Below, in pieces: positions 1 to 7,301 of a DNA stretch of 49,101 bases. Below the pieces are notes generated by a model that had not been told where the DNA came from, did no database searches, and saw only the letters and a list, made by a program, of their open reading frames with translations. This DNA is from Bacillota bacterium. Its GTDB lineage: Bacteria; Bacillota; Clostridia; Christensenellales; Pumilibacteraceae. A program made the translations under genes and the position numbers. The stretch lies in contig WRDI01000003.1 in NCBI GenBank assembly GCA_009783515.1, positions 1-49,101 of the forward strand, read 5' to 3'. Every line of letters begins with the position of its first letter. Positions within the stretch are counted from its first letter, which is position 1.

Positions 1-316
1 CCAGGGCCCCGGTAAAATCGTCCGCGTCGGCGGTCTCAAACTTGTTGTCAAGCTGCTTTTCCGCCTTGCGGTAATCGCCGACGTTTTTAAGGGCAGTCCG
101 AAGCTCGCTATAGGTATACGCGCCACCGGTTATCTCCTTAACCGCCCAGTTGCCGGCGAAATACACCCCGCCCACGATAATGCCGACCAACACCGCGACA
201 ACGATGGCAAACGCGATCAGGCTTTTTATCGCCTTAAAGCTTTTTACGGGCACCCCGCGGCCGTCCACCTTGACCTCTCTGCCTTGGTTATCCACAACCT
301 TTGGTTTTTTTGCCAT
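1..316 (-). CDS. N-terminal part of a single-pass membrane protein (runs off the window)
   Basis: Translated from the ATG at 316 to the window edge this gives 105 residues with no stop, so the 3' end is missing. A GGGAGGAAC ribosome site lies just upstream (about 324-334), which fixes the start. Residues 1-28 are basic and hydrophilic, residues about 32-52 form one hydrophobic membrane segment rich in Ile, Val and Gly, and the rest is a charged region outside the membrane (positive-inside rule). I do not recognise a family. It lies downstream of prs on the same strand, separated by a repeat cassette. Function is unknown. Confidence 0.7.
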   Translation of the reverse strand, partial: MAKKPKVVDNQGREVKVDGRGVPVKSFKAIKSLIAFAIVVAVLVGIIVGGVYFAGNWAVKEITGGAYTYSELRTALKNVGDYRKAEKQLDNKFETADADDFTGAL

Positions 317-340
317 TTTTAAGTTCCTCCCTTTAATAGA

Positions 341-449
341 ATGCTCAATGCTCAATGATGGTCGCGTTTTTTTGAGCGTATCAATTCTTAACATTCAAGG
401 CACATTACTTAAATTTGTCCTTCATTGAGCATTGCGCATTGAGCATTAT
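341..449. repeat. Intergenic repeat cassette with inverted GCATTGAGCATT arms
   Basis: The space between prs and the next gene is bounded by ATGCTCAATGCTCAATG (341-357) and, inverted, by CATTGAGCATTGCGCATTG-type copies (423-449). The interior shares a sequence with the cassette at 10920-11046: a T-run followed by GAGCG, then CAAGG, ACATTACTTAAATTTG and TTCATTG in the same order. It is therefore a dispersed element and not chance low complexity. Confidence 0.75.
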
Positions 450-462
450 CTATTTCGCATTA

Positions 463-1425
463 TTAATCATACAACTTCGACACAGGCTTCTCTAAGTATA
501 TGCTGTCTATCGCCTCGGCGAAAATCTGCGCTACGGAGATTTCCACCAATTTGCCGAACTTCTTTTCGTCCGGAATCTGAATGGTATCAAGAATGTACAC
601 TTTTTCGATTTCCGAGCTTTGTAGCCGCTCCACCGCAGATCCCGACAGCACCCCGTGCGTGCAGCAGGCAAACACGCTTTCCGCGCCACCCACCTCCTTC
701 AGCGCCTTAGCCCCTTGCACAATGGTACCCGCCGTGTCAATCATGTCGTCAATCATTAGGCATACCTTGCCCTTTACGTCGCCGATAATGCTCATAATCT
801 CCGTCGCGTTCGCCCTCGGCCGCCGCTTGTCCACTATAGCTAAGGGCGCGCCGAGTCTTGCCGCCATCTGCCGCGCACGTGTTACCGAGCCAACGTCGGG
901 CGAAACCACCACAAAGTCGTCGCCCTTTACAAAGCTTTCGCGGCAAATCACCTTTTTCAGCACGGGTATGCCGTACAAATGGTCGACGGGAATATTGAAG
1001 AACCCTTGCAACTGCGCCGCGTGCAAATCCATGGTCAGCACCCTGTCCGCCCCAGCCTTTTCAATCAAGTCGGCGACAAGTTTGGCTGTAATCGGGTCGC
1101 GCGCGATAGCCTTCCTGTCCTGCCGCGCATACCCGAAGTACGGGATAACCGCGTTAATCCTGCCCGCCGACGCCCGCCTTAACGCGTCAAGCATGACCAA
1201 TAGTTCCATCAGGTTGTCGTTGACGGGGGCGGAGGTAGATTGTATAACGAACACGTCCGCGCCGCGCACGGATTCGTTGATATGTACGCTTATTTCGCCG
1301 TCGCTGAATTTGCCCACCTCGCACTGTCCCAAATCCATGTCGAGTTTCCTGGCGATTTCGGCGGCCAAGAGCGGACAGCCGTTGCCCGCGAAGAGTTTTA
1401 GTCTATTGTTCCCCATTGCAACCAT
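463..1425 (-). CDS. prs: Ribose-phosphate pyrophosphokinase (PRPP synthetase)
   Basis: Makes phosphoribosyl pyrophosphate from ribose 5-phosphate and ATP for purine, pyrimidine, histidine and NAD synthesis in the cytosol. At 320 residues it has normal class I length. Visible motifs are SDGE (41-44), the ATP-binding segment near RQDRK (101-105), the catalytic histidine in MDLHAAQ (H135), the flexible-loop lysine in VDKRRP (K200), and the PRPP-binding signature CLMIDDMIDTAGT (222-234). An AAAAGGA site lies 10 nt before ATG 1425. It sits downstream of glmU, a neighbour it often has in Bacillota, here separated by an inserted small membrane-protein gene. The stop TAA is followed within about 15 nt by the GCATT-type repeat. 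Confidence 0.97.
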   Translation of the reverse strand: MVAMGNNRLKLFAGNGCPLLAAEIARKLDMDLGQCEVGKFSDGEISVHINESVRGADVFVIQSTSAPVNDNLMELLVMLDALRRASAGRINAVIPYFGYARQDRKAIARDPITAKLVADLIEKAGADRVLTMDLHAAQLQGFFNIPVDHLYGIPVLKKVICRESFVKGDDFVVVSPDVGSVTRARQMAARLGAPLAIVDKRRPRANATEIMSIIGDVKGKVCLMIDDMIDTAGTIVQGAKALKEVGGAESVFACCTHGVLSGSAVERLQSSEIEKVYILDTIQIPDEKKFGKLVEISVAQIFAEAIDSIYLEKPVSKLYD

Positions 1426-1479
1426 TTTTGATGTATCCTTTTGTGTATTGTTAGTCGAGAGTACGTTTTTTATTAGGGG

Positions 1480-1625
1480 TCAGGGATCAGTTATCAGGTA
1501 AAGGTCAATTTTTAATGCGCAATGCTCAATGTCGGTCAGATTTAATTTAAGGCGTGCCGTGCAAATTCCCCTCCCTCGGAGGGGTGCCCCACGAATACTT
1601 CCTCGAATTGGGGCGGGGTGGTTCT
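1480..1625. repeat. Mixed intergenic repeats upstream of prs
   Basis: This stretch contains a GATCAGTTATCAGG repeat (about 1484-1498), one TGCGCAATGCTCAATG copy (about 1516-1531), and the AATTCCCCTCC / GAGGGGTGCCCCACGAA element (about 1564-1597), whose relatives occur at 2185-2390 and 26935-27060. No gene is seen. Confidence 0.65.
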
Positions 1626-1639
1626 CTTACGGGGCGGGG

Positions 1640-2125
1640 CTAAGTCTTTGACCTGTTTTTTATTAAAAAAACCAAAAAGTATATAGAGTTTAGCAAAATT
1701 ACCAGTCCCGCAAATGAAATAATAATGGCGAACGGCGTCGCTAATATAAAAAACATTCCGTCACAGCCAAAAAGTGCATCATCAAGCCAAAAATGTACTG
1801 CAATATGAATTAGAACCGTAGCAACCATAGCAAGCGACACTAAAAAGAGCGTAAGGGCTAAACGCTTTTGAGGCCAACGGCTAAACCTTAAAGGAAACAA
1901 CATCAGCAATAAAAGCGCGATTGTAATATGTACGGTCGTAATGCAATAAAAAATAAACGCGGCTTTATCGTACCAAAAAACTAAAAATTGAAAGGAATAA
2001 AGCGCGACGGCACCTGACAACATAAAAAATATAAGTGCAAAAATCCATGTAAAACGCAAATAATTCTTATTTAACACGGGCATATTGTTTTTTTCTTCGG
2101 TTTTAGTCTCATCGTCGTCAACCAT
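1640..2125 (-). CDS. Small four-helix integral membrane protein, unknown function
   Basis: 161 residues from ATG 2125, chosen because AAAAAGGGGGGAG lies directly upstream. The open frame continues to 2176 but without a ribosome site. After an acidic, hydrophilic N-terminus (VDDDETKTEEKN) come four hydrophobic segments (about residues 19-40, 50-70, 83-105 and 118-150), ending with a basic tail. No conserved polar motif or named family is recognised. It lies between glmU and prs on their strand but is separated from both by repeat-rich gaps, so operon membership is uncertain. Confidence 0.7.
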   Translation of the reverse strand: MVDDDETKTEEKNNMPVLNKNYLRFTWIFALIFFMLSGAVALYSFQFLVFWYDKAAFIFYCITTVHITIALLLLMLFPLRFSRWPQKRLALTLFLVSLAMVATVLIHIAVHFWLDDALFGCDGMFFILATPFAIIISFAGLVILLNSIYFLVFLIKNRSKT

Positions 2126-2184
2126 ACTCCCCCCTTTTTGCTTATTTTTTAATCCTTTCAAGCTTTGTCTCGCCAATGACCGCT

Positions 2185-2480
2185 CAAAATTCCCCTCCCC
2201 ACGGGTGGCGGCGAAGCCGACGGGGTGGAAAGTTTAATGGACATAATGCGCGCTTTTTAAATGCTTTTCACAAACCCCTTTCCACCCCGCCCCGCCACCC
2301 CGCCCCCTATCAGGGAAGCATTCGTGGGGCACCCCTCAAGAGGGGAATGGAAAGCGTTCGTGGGGCACCCGCGGGGAGGGGAATTTGCGTGACGCCCTTT
2401 CGCATTATAACCCAACCTTCCCTAATCCCTATCTCCTAAACCCTAACTCCCAAACTGGCCACTGACCACTGGTCACTGGT
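2185..2480. repeat. Repeat-rich spacer between glmU and the membrane-protein gene
   Basis: No gene is seen. Three copies or partial copies of the AATTCCCCTCC...GAGGGGTGCCCCACGAA element lie here (about 2190-2235, 2280-2345 and 2345-2390). Then follows a GTGACCAGTGACCAGTGG micro-repeat (about 2456-2486) that runs over the glmU stop codon (TAG, 2483-2485). Confidence 0.7.
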
Positions 2481-2482
2481 CA

Positions 2483-3565
2483 CTACTCCTTGCTCTTCTT
2501 CCACCCTTCCTTGTTCGCCTGCCTCGCCCGCGCAACCGCCAATGCTCCCGCGGGAACGTCCTGCGTCACCGTCGAGCCCGCCGCCACAAACGCCCCATCC
2601 CCAACCAACAAAGGCGCGACAAGATTCGCGTTGCTGCCGATAAACACCCTGTCCCCCAAAACTGTACGATTTTTATTCTGTCCGTCGTAATTGCAAAAGA
2701 CGGTGCCGCAGCCGATGTTGCAGCCCTGCCCGATTTCCGCGTCCCCGATATAACTCAAATGCGCCGCCTTTGTGCCCGCGCCAAGCACGCTGTTCTTGAT
2801 TTCCACAAAATTCCCGATTCGGCAGCCCGCCCCGATACGAGATCCCGGACGCAAATGCGCGAAAGGCCCTACTTCCGTGTTCGCCCCCACAAGGCTGCCG
2901 CGAATCACGCTTTTTTCGACTACGCACCCCTTGTCTATGACCGAGTTTTCTATAATATTGCCGCACAAAAGCTTTACCTCGTCCTTAATTACCGTTTTGC
3001 CGCCTATGGTGTTGTCGGGGTGGATTACGCAGCCCCGCCCAATCACTACGTCGCAGCCTATCCGCGTTGTGGCGGGGTCGATGATTTGCACGCCCTGCGC
3101 CAAATGGTAGGACAAAATCCTCGCCTTTAACATATCGCCCACCATGGCGGCCTGCTTGAACGAAAAGGCGGTCAAAAAGTCTTCCTCGTCAAAAAATCTG
3201 TGGTCGCCCGCGTAAACCTTGTCGGCGGAACGTAAATATGCCGTCTTAAACACGTACCCCCGCGTCATCCTTAACACGTTTTCGCCCATCCTGTCCAAAT
3301 CATGCACCGCGTCTAATACCGTTTTGCGGGTGATAAGCGGCGTGTCCGAAAATAACACCACCGTAAATTCCGCATCGGTAAGGTGGGGGCGCAGAAGCTT
3401 CGGAAGCGTGACAGTGTCCGAAAAAGGCAGCGCGGCGACAAAATCCTCGCGCAGGGCAAGCGTCACCCACTCGAGCATAGTCTTTCCCAAAAGCTCAATA
3501 TCAGATGTGTCACCCATAGACGGGTAGCTGATTTTCAGGACAATGCCGCAGATTTTTTTGCTCAT
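2483..3565 (-). CDS. glmU: GlmU-like protein: intact acetyltransferase, degenerate uridyltransferase domain
   Basis: 360 residues against about 450-460 for normal bifunctional GlmU, which makes UDP-GlcNAc for peptidoglycan. The C-terminal left-handed beta-helix (from about residue 163) is complete. It has HLRPGS (R239, matching E. coli R333), GNFVEIK (K257), AAHLSYIGD (H269, Y272), CNIGCGT and CNYDG (291-295), with K298 matching K392. The N-terminal half is shortened. It lacks the LxAGxGxRMxSxxPK nucleotide-binding loop; the equivalent region reads [13 protein letters not shown]. It keeps only LFSDTPLIT (D74) and a YVFKTAYL segment. I infer acetyltransferase activity without normal uridyltransferase activity. 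No Shine-Dalgarno is present: ATG follows TATAAT by 6 nt. Confidence 0.85.
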   Translation of the reverse strand: MSKKICGIVLKISYPSMGDTSDIELLGKTMLEWVTLALREDFVAALPFSDTVTLPKLLRPHLTDAEFTVVLFSDTPLITRKTVLDAVHDLDRMGENVLRMTRGYVFKTAYLRSADKVYAGDHRFFDEEDFLTAFSFKQAAMVGDMLKARILSYHLAQGVQIIDPATTRIGCDVVIGRGCVIHPDNTIGGKTVIKDEVKLLCGNIIENSVIDKGCVVEKSVIRGSLVGANTEVGPFAHLRPGSRIGAGCRIGNFVEIKNSVLGAGTKAAHLSYIGDAEIGQGCNIGCGTVFCNYDGQNKNRTVLGDRVFIGSNANLVAPLLVGDGAFVAAGSTVTQDVPAGALAVARARQANKEGWKKSKE

Positions 3566-3571
3566 AGTTAA

Positions 3572-3600
3572 ATTATAACCTATTGGCTGTTTTTAGTCAA
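3572..3600 (-). promoter_or_regulatory. glmU promoter, leaderless geometry
   Basis: On the minus strand, TTGACT (3600-3595), a 17-bp spacer, TATAAT (3577-3572), 6 nt (TTAACT), then ATG (3565). A start point 6-7 nt after the -10 box would be at the ATG itself. Confidence 0.8.
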
Positions 3601-3866
3601 GTTAAAAAGAAAGTTTGTGAAAATTTCATTTTGTTTAGAGTTAGATAATAGAGAACAGGGGGTTAAGTTTTTGACACGCGGCGGCATACAAGAGGTCATC
3701 GGTGCCGAGCCATGTATCGGTTGGCTATACGGTTATTTGGTGCCCGCTTTAATGCCGCTTGTTTGTACAAGGCGTTAAATTGCTTTTGGCGCCAGAAGCA
3801 GGCACGAGGAAGCGTTCGCAAGCGCACATTCAAAGGGAATTTGTCAGTTTTACCAACCACCAGCCA
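3601..3866. other. Gene-free spacer between tadA and glmU
   Basis: About 265 bp on top of the glmU promoter. I see no ORF with a ribosome site, no RNA gene and no copy of the repeat families found elsewhere in the window. Confidence 0.5.
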
Positions 3867-4412
3867 CTAATCCCCACTCCCCCGCATCCTCCTAAAATGC
3901 CCCGTCAGAATTTCCGCGCACTCCTTTTCCAAAACGCCTCCTACCACTACAGCACGATGGTTGAGCTTTTCGAAACAGGCGATGTTGACCAAAGTTCCGC
4001 AACACCCGAACCTATGGTCATATGCTCCGAACACCAAACGACGTATCCGCGCGTTGACGACCGCGCCGCCGCACATCGCGCAGGGCTCCAAAGTGACATA
4101 CAAATCGCAGTCCGCCAAATTCCACCGCGACAGCTTTTTCCCCGCCTTTTTTATCGCGACGACCTCGGCATGGGCGGTGGCATCGCAGCCGGTTATACGC
4201 AAATTATGTCCCCGCGCTACGATTTTTCCGCCAAAAACCACGACCGCGCCCACGGGAATCTCCCCCTTCGCCGCCGCCCTTGCCGCCTCCTTTATTGCCG
4301 CGCGCATAAATTTCTCGTCCGTGATTTTTCCAGCAGCCGATTTATCCGTTTTATCCGTCGATTTTTCCGTTTTGCCTGCCTTGTCCGCCGTGTTTTCCAT
4401 CGTTTTTTCCAT
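3867..4412 (-). CDS. tadA: tRNA adenosine(34) deaminase TadA with lysine-rich N-terminal extension
   Basis: Zinc deaminase that converts A34 to inosine in tRNA-Arg(ACG). Signature residues are HAE (H81, E83) and PCAMC (C111, C114), followed by the NARIRRLVFGAYD segment typical of TadA. The family core starts near residue 31 (TDEKFMRAAIKEA). The first 30 residues (KTEKSTDKTDKSAAGK) are a low-complexity Lys/Thr/Asp extension. ATG 4412 was chosen because a promoter lies 8 nt upstream; an upstream in-frame TTG (4460) is inside that promoter. A later start at residue 36 cannot be excluded. No ribosome site is seen, as for other leaderless candidates here. Confidence 0.92.
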   Translation of the reverse strand: MEKTMENTADKAGKTEKSTDKTDKSAAGKITDEKFMRAAIKEAARAAAKGEIPVGAVVVFGGKIVARGHNLRITGCDATAHAEVVAIKKAGKKLSRWNLADCDLYVTLEPCAMCGGAVVNARIRRLVFGAYDHRFGCCGTLVNIACFEKLNHRAVVVGGVLEKECAEILTGHFRRMRGSGD

Positions 4413-4420
4413 CCGCGTAT

Positions 4421-4450
4421 ATAATACCACAAAACGCGCAAATTTTTCAA
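4421..4450 (-). promoter_or_regulatory. tadA promoter
   Basis: Minus strand: TTGAAA (4450-4445), 18-bp spacer, TATTAT (4426-4421), then 8 nt to ATG 4412. This is close to the leaderless arrangement of glmU and polA. Confidence 0.65.
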
Positions 4451-4491
4451 GCGATAACAACCCTGTTTTAATATTCTTCTACTCCCAGCAA

Positions 4492-4671
4492 CTACCCGAC
4501 GGTCACATCGAAAATTTTTGCTATTTCGCACAACGTCTTATAGCTTGCTTCACTGCCTTGATTTTCCCAAAACCTAACCGCGGTATCCGTTACATTTAAC
4601 TTTGCCGCTAATTGTACTTGAGTGATACCTTTTTCTATTCTCATTTCTTTTAGTATTTTTCCAAAATCCAT
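4492..4671 (-). CDS. Truncated XRE-type HTH protein ending at an amber codon
   Basis: 59 residues starting MDFGKILKEMRIEKGITQVQ, a Cro/CI helix-turn-helix paralogue of the gene just upstream. Its ATG (4671) directly follows that gene's TAA (4674-4672), so the two are translationally coupled. The normal family ending is ADYLLGREK. Here the frame reads DVTVG, TAG, then LLGVEEY and TAA, so the amber codon sits where the conserved tyrosine of YLLG belongs. Other genes nearby (tadA, the 1640 gene, glmU) end with TAG, so TAG is an ordinary stop. The HTH itself is complete and may still bind DNA. Confidence 0.75.
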   Translation of the reverse strand: MDFGKILKEMRIEKGITQVQLAAKLNVTDTAVRFWENQGSEASYKTLCEIAKIFDVTVG

Positions 4672-4872
4672 TTACTTTTCCCTGCCTAAAAGATAATCGG
4701 CGGTAACGCCAAAAAAATTCGCAAGACGGCTTAATATTTCATAAGACGGCTCACAACCCCGCAATTCCCAATCCTTGACTGTCGTTTGGTGAACGTTAAA
4801 AACATCCGCCAGTTGTTTTTGGGTCATATCCTTTTCGAGTCGTAACTCTCTTAATATTTGTCCGAATTTCAT
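4672..4872 (-). CDS. XRE-family transcriptional regulator (66 aa)
   Basis: A minimal Cro/CI-type helix-turn-helix protein: MTQKQLADVFNVHQTTVKDWE (about residues 16-36) is the HTH, and FFGVTADYLLGREK is the characteristic C-terminus of single-domain XRE regulators. It is divergent from the cysteine-rich gene at 4982. Two TAAGG-N7-CCTTA dyads lie between the starts, so it probably represses its own promoter and the divergent one. TATAAT ends 6 nt before its ATG and no ribosome site is present, which suggests a leaderless transcript. Confidence 0.9.
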   Translation of the reverse strand: MKFGQILRELRLEKDMTQKQLADVFNVHQTTVKDWELRGCEPSYEILSRLANFFGVTADYLLGREK

Positions 4873-4878
4873 GCTTTA

Positions 4879-4907
4879 ATTATAAGGGATTTGTCCTTAA
4901 TTTGCTT
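4879..4907 (-). promoter_or_regulatory. XRE regulator promoter, leaderless geometry
   Basis: Minus strand TATAAT (4884-4879) lies 6 nt before ATG 4872. The -35 position 17 bp further (AAGCAA, 4907-4902) is poor, and an operator dyad (4883-4899) fills the spacer. Confidence 0.55.
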
Positions 4908-4928
4908 GACATAAGGATAATTTCCTTA
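4883..4928. promoter_or_regulatory. Paired XRE operators, TAAGG-N7-CCTTA
   Basis: Two 17-bp dyads, 4883-4899 (centre GATTTGT) and 4912-4928 (centre ATAATTT), with centres 29 bp apart. The second fills exactly the 17-bp spacer of the rightward promoter; the first overlaps the leftward -10 region. This is the expected layout for repression of both divergent promoters by the XRE protein. The binding assignment is inferred. Confidence 0.7.
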
Positions 4929-4934
4929 TATAAT
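4906..4934 (+). promoter_or_regulatory. Consensus promoter of the cysteine-rich gene
   Basis: TTGACA (4906-4911), 17-bp spacer, TATAAT (4929-4934), a perfect sigma-70 match. The spacer is itself the operator dyad. Confidence 0.88.
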
Positions 4935-4970
4935 ATTGAAAAACATCTTTCTATTGAAAAACATCTTTCT
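4935..4970 (+). repeat. 18-bp tandem duplication in the 5' leader
   Basis: ATTGAAAAACATCTTTCT occurs twice in a row (4935-4952 and 4953-4970), between the promoter and the AAGGAG ribosome site of the 4982 gene. The copies are identical, so the duplication is recent or maintained. Confidence 0.85.
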
Positions 4971-4981
4971 AAGGAGTATAC

Positions 4982-5245
4982 ATGAGAGCACAACAATGCA
5001 AAAACTGTATACACTACACAGCTTACCATAAAAAACTGCCCGCAAGCTACTGCCGATTGACCAACGGCTTTTGTTCTAAGCACGACAAACAGCAATCGCA
5101 GTCCGAAACCTTCGAAAGCTTTGTAAGCAACGAGCAAAAAGAAAAACGGGACGAATTCATACTGTTTCACTCTTTGGAGTGCGCTTTAAAATCCATAGAC
5201 CAAATCGCCCAAATCCTTAGTGAAAAAGAAATCAGTGGTCAGTGA
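4982..5245 (+). CDS. Small cysteine-rich protein under XRE control
   Basis: 87 residues; ATG 4982 has AAGGAG at 4971-4976. Cysteines at 6, 9, 24 and 31 (CKNC...YCRLTNGFC, then KH) form a plausible zinc site. The C-terminal half is helical and charged (SNEQKEKRDEF). I know no named family. The strong, doubly operated promoter suggests an inducible role set by the divergent XRE regulator. The last residues (SGQ, stop TGA) are encoded by the AGTGGTCAGTGACCA micro-repeat also seen at the glmU stop. Confidence 0.75.
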   Translation: MRAQQCKNCIHYTAYHKKLPASYCRLTNGFCSKHDKQQSQSETFESFVSNEQKEKRDEFILFHSLECALKSIDQIAQILSEKEISGQ

Positions 5246-5251
5246 CCAATG

Positions 5252-5362
5252 ATTAGGGTCTGTTCACGTAAAAGCAGCGGAAGAAGCCTTTTTAATGAAG
5301 TAAGTATGATTAATCTTTATACGAGCGGATAATGCGATGTTTTTACCTGAACAGACCCTAAT
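5252..5362. mobile_element. 111-bp MITE-like element with 22-bp terminal inverted repeats
   Basis: The left end ATTAGGGTCTGTTCACGTAAA and the right-end complement ATTAGGGTCTGTTCAGGTAAA differ at one of 22 bases when extended to the full arm (5252-5273 and 5341-5362). There is no ORF. The GGGTCTGTTCA-type end resembles IS5-group ends (from memory). The interior CTTTATACGAGCGGATA recurs in the element at 15952-16159, whose arms also carry TTCACGTAAAA. Confidence 0.75.
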
Positions 5363-5403
5363 TCGCAGTTGGCAATTTGCAGTTATTAGCAGTAGGTTTT
5401 AAT

Positions 5404-6459
5404 TTAAAAATTCGGCTGCCTCTCTGTCCTCTTCCCTGACCTGATACCTGATCTCTTGTACCCGATATTCCTCCTCTCCCGCCTCCTTATCTTTGCAAAA
5501 TACACCAAACATATCCCTATGTACACCGCGCCCAGCACCCCGATCACGGGATACAAAAAACTCACTACGTTTTCAAACCCCAAATTAGAAAAGATAAGCC
5601 CCGCAAGCAACACTAAAATCACCGAATATTTGGTATCGCCGATTAGCCCCTTAAGCCACTGGGTCAGACCGCTCATCGCCACCATCATACTGGTGAAAAT
5701 ACACGCTGCAATCGCCGCAAGCGCCACATAAAACAGCGTCTTGTTTTTGTTTAGGGCAATCTGCATAAGCGGCATATCCGTCTTGATCCCCGTAGTGTTG
5801 AGCGCGAAAATTATCAGCGACATAATCGCAGCGATAACAAGCGCGGCCAAAACCGACGACATGATTATCTGGCGCAGGCTCAAATCCTTGATAGTCATAT
5901 AAACAGTGCCGGCAAGCATCATGTTCATGCTGACGTAGACGATGACGGCGGACGGGTAAAACCACCTAAACGAATACAAAAACTGCGGCGTCCCTATCGA
6001 AAAACAGCAAATAATCACGATTAACACAATCAAAACGGGCACGAGTATCATGTTGCCGCCCAACAGCCCTTTTATCCCCTTTGCGACAATAAGCGCGCAC
6101 AAAATTCCGCTTATGATGGAATAGGCGGGGACGATGGGCAAAACCATAGAAAAAAGGCTGTCCATAGCCGCAAGCATTCCCGACAACACCACCAAACTAT
6201 TAAACAAAAGGAATATATCAGCGGCAACATGGGCTCTACCCATGATTTTGCTGTTCGCCGCGCTAAGGCTTTCGGCCTTGATACGTTTGCTAAGCGCCAA
6301 AAACAGCACCGAACAGCCGAATATAAGTAGGCCCGAGAGGGGCGCGATATAAAAAGGGATGTTATCGCCGAAAAACGACAAAATCTCTTTGCCGGAGGCA
6401 AACCCCGCGCCTATTATCGTGCCCACCAGCAGCATCGCCATCGAAAACGTCTTTTTCAC
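5404..6459 (-). CDS. YkvI-family membrane transporter-like protein
   Basis: 351 residues with about ten hydrophobic segments. The N-terminal signature GTIIGAGFASGKEIL (13-27) is the hallmark of the YkvI family, distant relatives of APC/NSS-type amino-acid transporters; the substrate is unknown. Translation starts at GTG 6459 with no clear ribosome site; ATG codons at residues 7 and 9 are alternatives. The C-terminal tail after about residue 325 (RRRERRNIGYKRSGIRSGK) is basic, and its last part is encoded by the GATCAGGTATCAGG repeat, so the repeat has probably extended the protein. Confidence 0.85.
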   Translation of the reverse strand: MKKTFSMAMLLVGTIIGAGFASGKEILSFFGDNIPFYIAPLSGLLIFGCSVLFLALSKRIKAESLSAANSKIMGRAHVAADIFLLFNSLVVLSGMLAAMDSLFSMVLPIVPAYSIISGILCALIVAKGIKGLLGGNMILVPVLIVLIVIICCFSIGTPQFLYSFRWFYPSAVIVYVSMNMMLAGTVYMTIKDLSLRQIIMSSVLAALVIAAIMSLIIFALNTTGIKTDMPLMQIALNKNKTLFYVALAAIAACIFTSMMVAMSGLTQWLKGLIGDTKYSVILVLLAGLIFSNLGFENVVSFLYPVIGVLGAVYIGICLVYFAKIRRRERRNIGYKRSGIRSGKRTERQPNF

Positions 6460-6489
6460 GGTTTATGTTTATGTGGCGGGGGGCTTGTT

Positions 6490-6776
6490 TATGATGAGAG
6501 TGGAGTGTGGAGTTAAGGAAGGTCGGGTTTGATATGCCGTAGGGCGGAGCGCTGCAACGCACCGTGCCGTAGGGCGGGGGCTTGCCCCCGCCGCAGTTAG
6601 TAGTTATGAGTTAAGGTTGTGGGTTTTAGTGTACGATAAACCAACGCCTTAGCGCAACAATGACGGCAAATTTTAATTGTCATCCTTTAGCTCCAATGTC
6701 ATCCTGAGCGTAGCGAAGGATCTCAACCATACAGAAAGAGGAATAGATTCTTCGCTGTGCGTTAGAAATGACAAAA
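6490..6776. repeat. Repeat cluster upstream of the YkvI gene
   Basis: Contains a GAGTGGAGTGTGGAGTTAAGG array (about 6497-6520), the palindrome GGGCGGGGGCTTGCCCCCGC (about 6574-6593), and a larger palindromic element. That element starts TGTCATCCTGAGCG and AGCGAAGGATCTC (from about 6697) and ends with the inverse GATTCTTCGCTG...AATGACA (to about 6773). The last type is frequent in Clostridia genomes (from memory). No gene is seen. Confidence 0.7.
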
Positions 6777-6814
6777 TAGAGAAAACGCCCGCTTAAAATT
6801 CCCCTCATCAAAGT

Positions 6815-7012
6815 TCACTTCCGATAGATTTTGTATTGTTTAATCAACTCTTTGGGGAAATCGGGAATTATGCAGCTCTCGCAAGCTCCAAAGCCCGAAA
6901 TGTGTATTGTATCTAATACACATTTTTTGTTATAATTATAACTGCACAGCTCAAAATCGCAAGAAATAGCAATTCGGGCTTCCGTATTGTTTTTTACAAT
7001 TTGTTTTTCCAT
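6815..7012 (-). CDS. Small cysteine-rich protein, DUF1540-like
   Basis: 65 residues from ATG 7012, preceded by GGGCGGGGTGT. The spacing CDFELCSYNYNKKC...GFGACESC (Cys 18, 23, 31, 44, 47) resembles DUF1540-type proteins, which have C-x4-C-Y-N-x-C and an I-x-I-x-G-x-x-A segment; family assignment is from pattern memory. It probably binds a metal. The gene stands alone between repeats and an AT-rich spacer. Confidence 0.6.
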   Translation of the reverse strand: MEKQIVKNNTEARIAISCDFELCSYNYNKKCVLDTIHISGFGACESCIIPDFPKELIKQYKIYRK

Positions 7013-7244
7013 ACACCCCGCCCTTTTTTTGATTGCTTTTCATAACAGTATTTATTTTAAACTCATACCGCAAAACACTTCTAACATAGTTTGCTATATC
7101 CAAACCATTATTTGCAAATATTACAGCATATAAAATCATAAATTTCAAGCGTTTTTGACTAAAATCGCAAACAAAATCTAATAAAAACATAAATTATGAT
7201 ATTTTATTTCATGCGTTGTGATTTTGACAACACCATTGTTTAGA

Positions 7245-7289
7245 GTTGGATTATTATTTAGGACTATACTTTTACTAAGTTAATCCAAC
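7245..7289. promoter_or_regulatory. GTTGGATTA / TAATCCAAC dyad upstream of XRE pair
   Basis: A perfect 9-bp inverted repeat (7245-7253 and 7281-7289) ends just before the AGGTGAT ribosome site of the 7302 gene and surrounds a TATACT (7265-7270). It is probably the autoregulatory operator of the XRE pair. A clear -35 was not found. Confidence 0.5.
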
Positions 7290-7301
7290 GAGGTGATAAT
7301 T

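Noticed and set aside
581-1501. 306-residue open frame opposite prs
   Set aside because: It is antisense to a certain housekeeping gene, with no ribosome site and no protein-like features; the same holds for the many frames opposite glmU, polA, the histidine kinase and the giant lipoprotein.
4413-4460. Upstream TTG start for tadA
   Set aside because: It would lie within the promoter, and the extra residues are not part of the TadA family.
4492-4494. TAG reassignment to an amino acid in this genome
   Set aside because: TAG ends several intact genes here (glmU, tadA, the 1640 membrane protein), with normal protein ends.
6951-7190. 79-residue minus-strand open frame
   Set aside because: It overlaps the start of the cysteine-rich 6815 gene in another frame, lies in AT-rich spacer and has no ribosome site.
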